Part shown: piece by piece, positions 13,860 through 25,526 of the stretch
How positions within the stretch are numbered: position 1 is the first letter of the stretch
Layout of the letters: the number at the start of each line of letters is the position of its first letter
Program-made: the position numbers and the translations under genes
Notes under the pieces: model-generated
What the model was told of the DNA's origin: nothing
Seen by the model: the letters and a program-made list of their open reading frames with translations, nothing else
Database searches by the model: none
From: Erythrocercus mccallii
Taxonomy: Eukaryota; Chordata; Aves; Passeriformes; Dicruridae
Direction of reading: 5' to 3'
DNA: 64,000 nt
Assembly: GCA_013397435.1 (NCBI GenBank)
Contig: VZRG01000007.1
Location: forward strand, 124,001-188,000

Positions 13860-14830
13860 TATAGCACTACACCTGCCAGCTGAGTGCTGGGTAAGCTCAG
13901 GTTAGGACTCTAAGCTCACAAAATAAAATGAGCTTTTTACCAGCAGATTTTTCCCATGAGGTAGAGACACCTTTACGCCTTCTGGCCATGGGGATGTGGG
14001 TGGTCTCACCACTGATGTCCTTTCCTCCAGACTCCAGAGATCACTTCTGACTTCAGTGGTTGTTGCTTGGTCTGATATACAGGCATGGGCTGAATTCCAG
14101 GGTGAGAGGTTACTGGAGCATTACTTGCCTGAGGGAAATGGGATTTATCACCATTGATTCATCTGATGCTTCTTTTTACTGTAGCTGGCATTCCTTCACA
14201 TGGGACTCTCTCCCCCATGCATGTTCTCAGTCATGCCCTCTTGAGTCAGGACAAATGATGGAGACTGCTATAAATCTTCAGTTGTTTTTTACTACAATAT
14301 CCTTAGCTGTTCTGGAAACTATGGCTTTTTCAAACATCTTGCCTCCTGCTGCAGTGGGGACTGCTGCCTTTAACCATGGAGCTTTAGTGACTGTGGTGGC
14401 AGCTCATGACCACTGCCAGCTTCAGTGCCTCCTGCAGGGCTCCAAGCCCCACATTCGCTACAGTCTCATAAACCCCATACGGCTCTTTTTCAAACCATGT
14501 GTTTATCAATGCCTAGAAATGTCACTTGTAGGCTGAGAGGAATCCCAACAGTTGGCCTCTTTCCATCTCTGTCAGAGAGGTTTTGGGTTTTATGCCGAGT
14601 TTAGTCTTATTTCTACCCAGCAGTGAAAGTACTCCTGCCCTTCAGTTGGGATAATCTCCAAATAATCCAAAATGTCCTGTGGTTTTATCATCTGTCTGCA
14701 TATGCCCATTTGCCTCAAAGTGATTCTCTTCACCATCACAAGTATCTAGTAGCTCTTCCACATCACACAGAGCTGCTCCAGGCAGTGTTTGCTTTGCCCA
14801 TCAGTCATGCTTCCACCTTTCCTTGAGATT
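13860..14830. other. sequence with long chance-like frames, no gene recognised
   Basis: A GC-richer patch in which plus-strand frames stay open at 14060-14536 (158 codons) and 14623-14826. The predicted peptides contain no recognisable domain and I see no convincing splice-site framework. It could be an old decayed transposon, a non-coding exon, or simply compositional. I cannot assign a function. Confidence 0.35.
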
Positions 14831-15495
14831 GCACCTGCCAGCCCAAAATACTGTGCCTCATGTACCCCATAATCAAATATAGCATGACGATCAACATCTC
14901 TAAAATCTCAGGGAGAAAAGGCTTTCTAAGATTTCTAACCTGCAGATTACACTGTGCCTAAATGGTTTCCTAGAGTCTTCTATAAACTCTGAGATCCTTT
15001 TACCAAGATCCACATATGCTATGCTCACTTCCCAGCTGTAAAAGTTATTTTTGGGAATCTGTCATGTTCTTAACTCTTTTCCAGTCTCCAGACTGGCAGA
15101 TGCCCCATGATCACAGATCAATGAAAGAAGAGCAGGGACCTGGATGCTGGAAGGTTGTTCTTGGATTTCATTTGACTGTGCTTTGTAACTAATCATGAAA
15201 ATATGTCACAAGGATGCTGGAAAAACACATTTTTCATTGAATAGCATATGTTACTTAGATAAAATAAATAGATAACAACCCCAATGTTGCTGCATACCAA
15301 CAACTCCCATTATATGAATGTGACTCAGGGAGCCAAATGTTTAAAGCTAATATGCCAGTAAAGAGTATCAATCTGGGCTAAAGGGCAGCTGCTGGCTGGA
15401 TGATAGAACCAGGCACAACCACTTTCCTCAAACTCAATGTAGGCCTTGAGTGTTGCAGTGAAATCTTTGCTGTCACACTACGAGATCCTGAGCCT

Positions 15496-15519
15496 GGGTG
15501 GGCAGGGAGGGGGGAAGGG
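15496..15519 (+). other. G-quadruplex-forming motif
   Basis: Five runs of three or more G within 24 bases, with loops of 1, 2, 1 and 2 bases (GGG at 15496, 15500 and 15505, six G at 15509-15514, GGG at 15517). This exceeds the usual G3+N1-7 definition and the short loops predict a stable structure. No gene is adjacent, so any regulatory role is unknown. Confidence 0.75.
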
Positions 15520-16434
15520 ATCAGGAGGAACTGCAGTGCCTTGGAGTACTGCTAAAGACATCAGCAGCTCACCAGCAGAACCCTGCATTTATTACAGCAT
15601 AGCAAATTTTAAGAGATGAGCTCCTTTCATTTAGGTCTGCAGCTGCTTCTGGCATCTCCCAGCTGAAAAGGGCTGAGCATTCTCACAATATTAAAAACTC
15701 AGCTTCTTTTCCTCTTGAAACTGTAGAGAGAAAGAGCAATTTAAAAAATGAAATAAAATAAATAGTCTGCTTTATCCTGCCTATATACTTTCAGGAATAG
15801 GAGGACTATATCAAATTTAACATGACTGAAAAACTGGAGCCAAAACACTTGTTTTTAGAAGCTGTGCTCTAGATGAGCGTATGTAAGCTGTATAAAATTG
15901 TATTCATGTGTACAAAAATTGAATGTGTGACTCTGATCTTTATGGTAATGCTGTGAGTCATCTGCTAATGGTCAGTCTCCCCCGGCTGGAACTCATTATG
16001 GGGTGAGACTCATTATAAATAAATCCTTTTATCAGAAGAATTTAAACTCCCACTGCTTGTTCCAGGTGCCTAAGCAGCCAGGGTCTAATTAACTAATGAC
16101 CAAACTGCAAACACAATTTGTTTACCAGATGATGATACCATACAATATATGCAACATTTTCTGGCAGCAGACTGGGCAGTATATACACAAGATCATAGCT
16201 TTAAAAGCTCATTTTCCTTAAGCACAGGTCAGAGATGACAGGGGCACCTCATTTGTCACACAGTCAGTGAGTAAATGACAGCACTGTACAGCAACCTAGA
16301 TGGGCACACAAAGTATGCATTAGTGGATCAAAAGATGGCTCTTGCCTCTAATTTATGTCACTCTGCTTTCACTGGCCTGGGTTTGCTGTTTGGCTCTTTG
16401 AGTGCCTTGTTTACCAACACTTGTTGCCTTTACA
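15520..16434. other. non-coding unique sequence
   Basis: No gene, repeat or RNA is recognised. The part at about 15940-16180 is AT-rich with several TAAT/ATTA words and no repeat character, which is the texture of a conserved non-coding element, but this cannot be tested from a single sequence. Confidence 0.5.
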
Positions 16435-16439
16435 GTGTT

Positions 16440-16614
16440 AATGCTACAGAAAGATGAAACTGAAGAAAACAACAACACTTTATCACGCAGAAACATTACT
16501 ATCTCTCAACTGGAAACAAATTTCTCAAGGGTTCTGCCTGATGCCTCCAAGCTGAATGAAGCTAGACAAGATATGTGTCTAAATAAATGTTTGATGCTGG
16601 ATTATATGGTCTAA
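16440..16614 (+). other. exon-like open segment, unrecognised
   Basis: A pyrimidine-rich stretch with CAG at 16434-16436 is followed by about 58 open codons ending in a TAA at 16612-16614. The peptide is hydrophilic and of balanced composition, rich in Asn, Glu and Leu, and an ATAAA-containing A/T patch lies at 16580-16586. It therefore has the outline of a terminal exon. However, the acceptor is mediocre, no upstream partner exon is visible, and the peptide matches nothing I know. Chance is the more likely explanation. Confidence 0.12.
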
Positions 16615-17061
16615 CATAACAATTCCATGCAAATTAAGAAAAGAGTCTGCTTTATTTTTAAAAAAATAATCATTCAAAAGTGTGGTATCTAGATACCTAC
16701 AAAAAAGATTAAGCCAAATGAAAAACTAGAATTTGAAAAAGAAACCCTCTGAACTGCAAGCAATGTTAAGATGTGCTAGTCAACACCGAGTAGCAGCTGC
16801 TCTTAATGCTTAAAAAAAGAATCGATTAAAATAAGTATTTCAGCTATTGCAAACAAGACCAAATGAAAGACGAAAACCAGCACTGTGCATTATTGACATA
16901 CCAGAGAAAAATACAGAAAAAAATTCAGAATTGAAAAGCCAGTAAAATAAGACATTAAGTGAATTTTTAGAATTATGTGCCTTGAGAAACTCAAGAGCAT
17001 TTTAGCTCCCAGTTCAGAATCAAACAACACTTCAGATTTTTCTCTAAAATGTAGAACTGTT

Positions 17062-17084
17062 CCCTCCCTGCCCCTCCCCCCCCC
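17062..17084 (-). other. C-rich tract, G-quadruplex motif on minus strand
   Basis: Runs of 3, 3, 4 and 9 C separated by loops of 1, 2 and 1 bases, so the minus strand carries four or more G-runs within 23 bases. This meets the standard quadruplex definition and could also form an i-motif on the plus strand. The long C-run will be unstable in length and prone to sequencing error. Confidence 0.75.
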
Positions 17085-18544
17085 ACCAAATCTGGCATCT
17101 GAGTTAATAAAGGTGAAAGGACTATAATGAACCTGAGGAAACAAATCACTGCCTTCTCTTCTGCCTAGTGGAGGCAGAGTAGGAAAACCTAAAAGGTTTT
17201 CATGGTCCTTGCTACACCTGACCTGTTCCTGGGTGAGTCCAGAGAGGCACTGTGCCCCCATTCCTGCTGGGAGACAGCAGTGAGGATGAACAACATTACA
17301 GAGAAATCACTGTAGTTGCCCTCCCTTTCACAAACCTGGTGTCCCCTGCTCTGACAATGTCCCCACTGCAGGAAGGTTTCTGGGTGAAGGGAAAGAGCAT
17401 CTGACTCTTTGACATCAGTCTCTCCTTCAAAACAAGAACTGTATAACCCCTACCTACCAGGCAGGGCAGATCCTGACACTGGTGTCTTAAGAGCCATCCT
17501 CCTTCTGGAGGCTGAACCAAAATGTACTTTGGTAATCATGCAAGAGTTAGGAAAGGAGCTGTGACAAGAAGAAAAATGTGCCATAATCTTCCTGGTTCAG
17601 CACTCACCAAAAGAAACAGACTCTCAACTCCAAGAGGTGGATGGATAGACACATGTCGCTAAAGCTGTGTTGCAGATACAAGTGGTTTGCAAAGAAGCAA
17701 GAGAAGGGTTGGTGTTTGTGGGTCAGCTTCATATACTCCTCTTTAGGAGTAGTTTTTTGAAGAAATGAAAGAAATTTTCAATCTTTTGACAAAGCAATTG
17801 AACTTTACAACTGCAGTTTGTCTTTCCCTCAACTCCTTAGCTGATTAAAAGAGAAAAATCAGAAAAAAAATTACTTTCTTGTTTGTTTAAAATCCTTACT
17901 GGCATGCTATTCAATTTCTGAAATGTTAAAATCACAGTAAAACATATGATTTTTTACCACTAAATTCTTTTGACACCTAACTGTAGCACATTCACAACTG
18001 CCATTTTTTCTCTCCTACCACATAGTGATTTTCAATATCATTTATCCTGTCAAGAATTTTTCCTTAATATTTATGAATTATGTGGCTGAAATGGCAGTTT
18101 GTCATTATATGCCCTTTCTGTTTTAACACCAGAACTCCTACTGCTATAGATAATGTCTCTGTGATGAGAAGAGCTGGCACACACTGGTTCAAGCCACTCG
18201 ATAAAGTATTTTTTGAGAGGATTTGGCATTGGTTTAGGCAATTTTCAACAAACATTCAACATAATTTAAAATGTTGAACTGAAATTCACTTTTGATTTCA
18301 AAGCTTTGTTTTCCAAATTAAAATGAATTTTCATTTCAAAATGGATGCTAATGGGTAGCAAAAAGAAAATTTCCTGTAGTAAAATGAAAACAAGAATCCC
18401 TTACTTGACCTTAGACAGGTTTCTTCCTCTCCCACCTGTAGCTTTTGTAGATTTTTGGTCCACAAAATTATTCAAATGATGCAATATTTGAAAAAAACTA
18501 TGAAAAAAATATGAATTACAAATATCAACATATCTACATTACCT
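17085..18544. other. non-coding unique sequence
   Basis: No gene, RNA or mobile element recognised. Open frames on the minus strand at 16890-17261 and 17296-17520 have low-complexity or unremarkable peptides and are regarded as chance. Confidence 0.6.
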
Positions 18545-18585
18545 AAATTAACTCTCAATTTTTGTAAATTGAGAGTTTTTAATTT
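18545..18585. repeat. long AT-rich inverted repeat (hairpin)
   Basis: A perfect 12-bp stem, AACTCTCAATTT at 18550-18561 with its reverse complement at 18566-18577, encloses a 4-base TTGT loop. After a small bulge, pairing resumes with AAATTA at 18545-18550 against TAATTT at 18580-18585. Transcribed from either strand it would fold into a stem of about 17 pairs. It is shorter and more AT-rich than a usual miRNA precursor, so a cruciform-prone palindrome or a small relic of an inverted-repeat element is as likely. Confidence 0.7.
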
Positions 18586-19399
18586 TTTGTAAGCATGATC
18601 CCGTTTTCCATGCCTGCTCCATTGGCCAGCACAGCCATTCCTCTAGTCAAGCAGAAGAGGATCTGTTCAGACACTTGGAAACATCTTGCCTGTTTGCACC
18701 ACCAAAGAGAATCAAAGCCCCAGTACGCCTACTTCTTTTTTTCTTGTTTGTTTCAAAGCAGATCAAACCCATTCAGATCTCCTAAACAGATGGCATGATT
18801 TTAAATCATAACCGCATGGTCCATGTGTGTCCTGTACTCTACGGATTATTCCACAGAAGCTCTCGATGGTGACGGACCTAACAGCACATTTGGCCTTTGT
18901 TGTCTGCTCCTTAGCACTTCCATAAATGCTTCCCCTTTCGAGTAGTAAAAGCTTTCTGCTGCATCTATGTCAGTGGCAAGTGTGAAGCCCTGCCATGTTT
19001 TAATGGTATAAATATGAAGGAAAAGCATTGCAAAGAGAATAATTAATAAGGACATGCTCTCTCCCTGTTGCCACTGCTAAAGCACTTTTTATTTTAACGT
19101 AGGAGCACCTGCTAGAAAGGTCATCTGAGGGGTGGGAGATTTGAAATTATGATTTTTATCATTATTTTAAAGCATTGCTTACACTCAGCATCTGTTTTGC
19201 AAAGCAGATGTTTCACACTCTGGGATTCCTGCCCACCCACTGGAATAGCTGTCTGGAGTTCACATCAAGGCACGACCACAAACCAGGTCCTCCACAGTGA
19301 CTGAGCGGGCACAGCCTCCAATAGCTAATCTAGAGGATTGCAGTCTGTCCAAAATAATACTCTTGGCGTGTATTTTTTGATTTCTAAGTGTGATTTGGG
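18586..19399. other. non-coding unique sequence
   Basis: No recognisable gene or repeat. Open frames at 18595-18798 (+) and 18846-19055 (-) are short and unremarkable. Confidence 0.6.
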
Positions 19400-19413
19400 C
19401 TAATTGCAATTAG
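19400..19413. promoter_or_regulatory. perfect homeodomain-type palindrome
   Basis: CTAATTGCAATTAG is a perfect 14-bp palindrome containing TAAT-N4-ATTA, the established P4-type arrangement bound by homeodomain dimers (for example some paired-class proteins). It lies in AT-rich non-repetitive sequence. The palindrome is seen directly; binding is inference, and a chance occurrence in AT-rich DNA cannot be excluded. Confidence 0.35.
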
Positions 19414-20311
19414 AAGCTTTGATGCACCTAAAATCTGTTTTCTGTTTCTCTTTTCTTCAATGCTTATGAAACTTAAATAAATTCTGGGGAACTCTGTCCA
19501 CTTAGCACATGTCTGAATGAGCAAAGGTACTCCTGCATGCAGGTTGTAACAGATTGTCTTTCTTCCTTGGAAGTGGCTTCTCTGCTTCTAGGGTGACAGT
19601 CATCTGTCAACAAGGACAACATCGCAACTTGAGGAATTAAATTTACCTCCCTATTTTATAAGTCACTGACACAAAATGAAGAATAAAATCCCTTATGAAC
19701 CAAAAACTTTCTGGATGAGTGTTTTGCAAGCAGAAAACACAAGGCAGAAATTGTGAGACAAATCGTTTGAGTAGTTCAGCCAGTGCCTTTCCCTGGCTCC
19801 GTGGCTCTCTTTAGAGAAAAATGCTAAGATTAAGTTATTAAGGGTAGATTACCATTAACTTTATCAACCATGTCTGAATCATACCATCACCCCCACAGTA
19901 CTGAAGTATCTCAGAGCACTGCAATCAATGGAGGTTGGCTGCTTTACACCAGCAGAGGAGTCTTCCTATGCCTTCACCAACAGCTATGAAAAAAAGCCTT
20001 AAGTGGATTTATTCATGGGTGAGGGAATAGGGGTGGAAACAGTTTCTCGGAAAATCCAAAATCCTGGCCAAGGACTCAGAACAGGATTATTATTACAGTA
20101 TCCCTCTTTATGAGCTATGCTGAGCTGAGCTTGTTAGAAAGGTGTTAACTTTCCTCTGCCAAGAGCACTTTGCAGTAATCAGTTTATGAAAAATTCAATT
20201 TGGCAGCAAACCCTCGGCAGTCTCAAATCAACTGCACCTATTATACCCCAGTCACAAGTGGATGGGCAAAGGTGGCTCGGTGCATCAGTCTCTCCTCCCC
20301 CTCCTCCGCAG

Positions 20312-20451
20312 CCTTGAAATTTGCTCAGCGATTCTGGAGGAGGAAAAAACACTGTTGTGTAACTCATCTACAAAGGACAGGGAGGAGGGGAAAAAAAAGA
20401 AGTCAGAAACAAAAGACATCCAGCTGCAAAGCTTCTGGCAGGAACTTACAG
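20312..20451 (+). other. exon-like segment with splice-site-like edges
   Basis: A 20-base pure C/T tract followed by GCAG (20308-20311) is a strong 3' splice-site shape, and CAG|GTAGAA at 20449-20457 is a fair 5' splice site. The intervening 140 bases are open in two of three plus frames. One frame (codons from 20313) gives a Lys/Glu-rich hydrophilic peptide of balanced composition. I recognise no family. Open frames also exist on the minus strand just downstream (20570-20809). It might be an unannotated exon of a coding or long non-coding transcript, or chance in a GC-richer patch; without homologues I put it low. Confidence 0.18.
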
Positions 20452-21047
20452 GTAGAAAGTCTGTTTGTGTGGGCTTTCCAGGACAAAGGAAACAGCCTCT
20501 GCCCTGTGACTACAAAATATTCACCCCGACTGGGAAAAATTTAAATGATGCTGAGGTGATAATGAGCACTCAAGTGGATTTCTTCCTGAAATGACTCACA
20601 GCTGCTGTCAAAGCTCCATCAATTTGCTGTAGCAGGTCGAGGAGAAAACTCTTAGGAATGCCACCTGAAAGCCTTTGCCGTGGAAGAGGAAATCCACCAA
20701 GCCCAGGCAGGGGCCCAGCAGCACAGGGCACTATGAACATCTTCCCCGTGCAGCTGGGAACAGGGCTTCCAGCTGCCTCCTCTAGGGAGGAACAACGGTC
20801 CCTGCACACAAACTAACCATTGCATTATGGTGCATTGCTGTGTGTCCTGTTGTTAGCTTCATGACTGTTTTTCCACAAAAAGATATTGCTGGAACTGGGG
20901 AAAGTAGGCTGTAGAGGAAACAGATGGTATTTTCTCTCTGATTTTGGTGTTTGAGAACAGAATTTGCACAGTTTGTTCCTCGGTCAACCCTTACTTTCAG
21001 GATAAAAAACTGTTACCTGCCAGAATATGAATGGTTTTGAAATGTGC

Positions 21048-21074
21048 AATAAAAAAAAAAAAAAAAAATAAAAA
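21048..21074 (+). repeat. AATAAA followed by poly(A) tract
   Basis: An AATAAA at 21048-21053 runs directly into 18 consecutive A (21051-21068), a T and five more A. This is simple sequence. It resembles a polyadenylation signal or a retroposed tail, but the signal is embedded in the A-run rather than 10-30 bases before it, and no upstream retrogene body is recognised. CR1-rich bird genomes have few poly(A)-tailed retrocopies. Confidence 0.7.
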
Positions 21075-24000
21075 GCATGCTGAGGGGGAGCTTTCATCTT
21101 AAAGAGCTCCCAAATTTGCATTCCTGAGGTCTGATGCTATGGTTATCAATCAGATGTTTTGGGGATATTAAAGACACTCTCTCACTAATATCAAAAGTGA
21201 ACATCCTTTCTTCTTCAAGATTTCCCAACAGATCTTTAAAGTCTTGAAGTTGCTTTCATTCTTAATACTCACTGTGATTATGTTGTATCTGCAGAAGTCT
21301 TCTTTACACCTGAAGTTCAATATTTTCCTCTCTCTAGAAGAACTCCTTTTAGCTGGGGTCCATTTCAGGTAACTGCTATCTAAAAGCTAATATGCCTATT
21401 TATATTAATTCATGCCCTCAGAGGAACAGGATTTGAAGGCTCAGTCTGATATGTGCTGTGCCCTTGGTCTTACATGGCATTATCTTGTCATGGGAATCTG
21501 CAGCCTAGGTAAATGCCCTAGCTGCAATTAAGTGAAATCTTCTAGCCCATTTGTGCCCAAATTCCTTCATGTTGCTCTTTCCCATCTTCCCATCTGTACT
21601 GAGAAACAGGCAAAGATCAGATGAGTGTTGTAAGGTGCACGGGCAAGCCTTGTGCAGACTGAGACTCATCTCCCTTCCTTGGTAGAACAAGCTGATTCCC
21701 ATCTACTGAGGCCATTTCAGGAAGGAATGCTGCAGAGACACTGTGAAGTACTTTGCTGACAAAGTGACAGAAGAAGGAATTTCCATAAGACCTTTGGTAA
21801 TGGTGGGTGTCATTTTATGCATGCAAAGCAGAGACTCTGGGTAAATCGTGTTTGCTCAAGGAGGACTCAATGCCACAGTTGCACTGGAGCAGGAACCCCT
21901 GGCCTGCTCGGGCCGTGTTCCTCTGACTCTCCCTTATAAGCATGCATGCACATGCATCCATCTTAAGTAAGTCTCCAAAATCCAAATTCAAAGCATTCCC
22001 CTTTTCCCACCTCTCTTCCACCAGCCACCCCTCACTGTCCTGAAGGTGTAAATAGGTCAGATGTTTCCATGGCCACAGTGAACCAAATAAGCAGTTGGGG
22101 TTCAGTGAGTAATGTGGGTTTTTTAATTGTTCCAGTGCTGGGTAGTGTGAGGTGTGTGACACCATGCTGACTGTACCTGACTTTCTCCTCTGGGTCATTG
22201 GTGACATAACTGCTGGCACGGGCCCCTTCTCCCCCTGAAACTGTTATTTCCTGCAAGCTTCAGCAGGCAGCTCCTCTCTTGGGGTAGCACTGATGAAAAG
22301 TACATTTCACGCAGAAAATGTCTCTTTGCAAGTACTAATTGCTGGTTCCAGTGCAGCATTGAACCTATTCACACAAGGTGTAATTAAGTTGTGACTCACT
22401 GCCACAGGATGCTGCAGAGGCCATAAAGAATAAAATATGCCTGTGCCAGGACTAGACAAATTCAGAATGGTTGGGATGCCACACCGTTCAGGAAGTCCCT
22501 CCTAAACTTCTCAATGCCTGAAGGCGAAGAGCTGTAGAAGAGAAAGGAGAGTTTGGTCCTTGCGTTCTGCAGGATCACAAGCTAGATGAATATGTAGTCT
22601 CCCACCTCCTCTGCATAACAAACAGAAAAATTGATATGAGCTGTAGAGCTGGTGGTTCTGAGTCTGAGCAGTGCAGAGACACCTCTGACCACAGTCAACC
22701 AACTTGAGAATAATACCCAGGACACAAATGGGATCAGTTCTGTGCTGCATTTGACCATTTGTAACAAGGCATTTTCTGATCCCTGTGTGGTGAGTCATCT
22801 AGCTGCTACAGCACACATCAGTCTTCCCTCAGTGAAAAGCACCAGAGCCTTTCAAAGATCACAGACAGGTATTTGTCAATAAAATTGCTCATTTAAGACT
22901 TATTTATCACCCTTTCTGGGAGACAAATCTGGAGATGTCTACTTTGGCTGGCTCATGCTGTTCATGAATGCTATGGCTGGAAGATTTTGTCCCATAATCT
23001 GCCATTCAAAACCATCCTTGTCTCAGCTGTGATGTTCACTGAAGCCTCCTTGCAATGCAGAAGAAGGCTTTATGAGGAGGAGTCAGATTAAAACTGCCTC
23101 AGTGATCAGACTGCCTGGGGAAGTTGTTTATCCATCCTGTAAAACAGGCAAGCCAATCTCTTCTGCAATTTGTCAATAATAAAATACAAATAGTGCAACA
23201 GAATTAAAAAGGGTAATAGAAGTATTAACAACCCAAATATGCTGTATGATCCTGGAATTTTAGTTCTGGCTCTAACAACACATGGTTGAAATACTGCAGT
23301 TTCTCTTCATTTCCTGGTCTGGCAAAGGAAAAGAAGAGTCCACAACAAGATCTCCTCTCTCTCCTGTAATCAAACACAGCTCAGACATCCACAGGGGACC
23401 TCTGAGCTTTCCTGACATACTTCTAGTATAAGCTCACTCAGACATATGCTTCTCTAAAAAACCATTTCAGCTACGCTTCTCGCCTTTTGGCAGTCTGGCT
23501 TACCAAAGGACTATGGTTGTATTTGCCTGGGTCACAATGAAGCCACTGATGGTGTTCATGACTCTGCTCATCTCAGCAAGATGGGATCCGAAACTCTTGG
23601 CATTGTCTCCTGCCAACACCACCATCACAACCAACCAATGCCAACCAAAGCAACAACTCTTGCCCCTCCACGTGTTGTCTTCTCATACAACCACTGGAGG
23701 TTAAATTCAGGGTGTTGTTGAGGCCTTGTCAAGCAGTTAGGAAGGTAATGAACAGCTCAGCTCCCTGCCCTTCAGAAACTTACTGACTTAACATTGCTTT
23801 TATATTCCCAATGTCTGGAAATTTTTTCCAGAGTCTGTCTCAGAAACATGAGAAACATACTTTCCCAGTTTGAAAATATTGATCCTTTTTTTCCTCATCA
23901 GTATTTACTTCCTATGTGAAATGAGGATCAGTAGAGCTTTTCTCGTTTAACAGCCTAAGATCTGTCGTAATACACAAGTACCACCTTGTCACAACAAATA

Positions 24001-25520
24001 AGTTTTACTTAGTCATTGGCACTAGCAATGTCCACATAGCCCTGGGAATAATGTCTTATTTCAGCTCATTACTGCAGTGCCAGCAAAAGGAGATCCGTGG
24101 GGCTGAAATCCAACCCCCAGACGTGCGTGTGCTGTTTGGAGCCCACAAAGGGCAGCAGTGTTATGGGTGGCTGTAAAAATGTTCTTTGGAAAGTCGAAGA
24201 GGACACAACATGGCTGGCAACTGGTACTTCCCTCTAACTTTTTCTCATTTTCAAGAAATTGGATGCCTCATCTGTAACATGGGGATAACCACATAGACAA
24301 CTATTCTGTAAAGCATATGAAATCTACAAATAAAAAGAGCAGCCAGATAAAACCACTGTTGTTATTTAGCTGTCTTCTTGGGAAAGTTTATCTCTCAAAT
24401 ATATCCTAGTAATTAAGATAAATTTGATGTTGGAACCAATCTGTGTTGTATATAATTATCAACTCCCCACATGCATATTTCCTCCACCCCTATTTTTCAC
24501 CTATGTAAAAAGATGTAGTCTTTTTTGCCAAATAGGTTTGACCCTATTAGAGTTATCTGTAATAGAACAATTATTTGTTCATTAAAAATTCAGGGTTTAG
24601 GGAACATTGGATTAATGAGGAGAGAATATAATGCAATACTATGGAAACTATATTGCAGGATTTAATATTGTATACTCCAGTGGCTGGAAAGTCCTGCCTT
24701 ATAATCCTGTGGTGTCAATGCTGTACTGAACAGCAAGTAATCTTAAAATCCAGTTAACTTGGATTTAGTGTAGTGCAGAAGCAGGAAAGAGCAAAAATCT
24801 ATCCAGTCATTTTGAGTTACCATAACTAAGGGATAGGTTCAGGAAAAGAATGCTTTGTTTTGTTTTGCAGATCTCACTTTCCAAATGCTGGCACTCACTA
24901 GGTCAATGCAGCAACTGTTGGGTCTTTGACTAATATTGTAAGTCAAATCATAGGTCACTACATGCCTATTCCAAAATAGTCCTCCCTCCCTGCCAAGTCC
25001 TTAGTCCCAGAAACCCTCATCATGAATGAGAAAACCAGGAGATATGCAATCAGGTGCACGGGAAGGCATTGAAATGACAAAGCTTCTAAAATTAAAAATG
25101 TAGGAAAAAAAATTCAGTCTTGATTTTCTAAACTCTCACTCTTTTGAACACTCCTAGAAGACCCACTGTAAACACCAGCACTACATCTGGGAGGGGTCCC
25201 CAAATGCTCTTCTGGTCCTTATTCACTAACTAATTACCACCACTAACTAATAACCCACAAAAACTCATAGTTTCAGAAGGGTAATCTTTGGAAACTAGAA
25301 CTCAATGGTGTCAAATTGAATTTTTAGTGCGTTGATTTTTTCCTGCAGGATAGTTTTCCTTTAAACATGAATAGCAGGATAGCTGACATTGCATGAAGGA
25401 GGATTCTCAAGAGGGAAAAAGCCACCAAAAATTCCCCGCAGAAAGTATTCTGAAGTGCATCATACAAGACCTTAAACATTGCAGCTAGGCAGATAATTTC
25501 AGTGCTCTCATTTCCTTGCT
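21075..25520. other. non-coding unique sequence
   Basis: No gene, RNA or transposon end recognised. Open frames at 21815-22256 and 22511-22798 (minus) and 23513-23704 (plus) give unremarkable peptides. A CCAAC/CAACC-rich patch at 23608-23650 is weakly repetitive. Confidence 0.6.
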
Positions 25521-25526
25521 CCTTAC
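25521..25526. repeat. target-site duplication, left copy
   Basis: CCTTAC immediately precedes the TG start of the LTR and is repeated exactly at 25830-25835. A 6-bp duplication is typical of class II (beta-/alpharetrovirus-like, ERVK-type) integrases. Confidence 0.9.

Noticed and set aside
14060..14536. 158-codon plus-strand frame as a gene or transposon ORF
   Set aside because: No reverse-transcriptase, transposase or other motif is visible; only noted as an unexplained patch.
18545..18585. miRNA precursor
   Set aside because: The stem is short and very AT-rich and matches no miRNA I recognise; kept only as a structural oddity.
21048..21074. Processed pseudogene tail
   Set aside because: The AATAAA is fused to the A-run and no gene-like body precedes it; treated as simple sequence.
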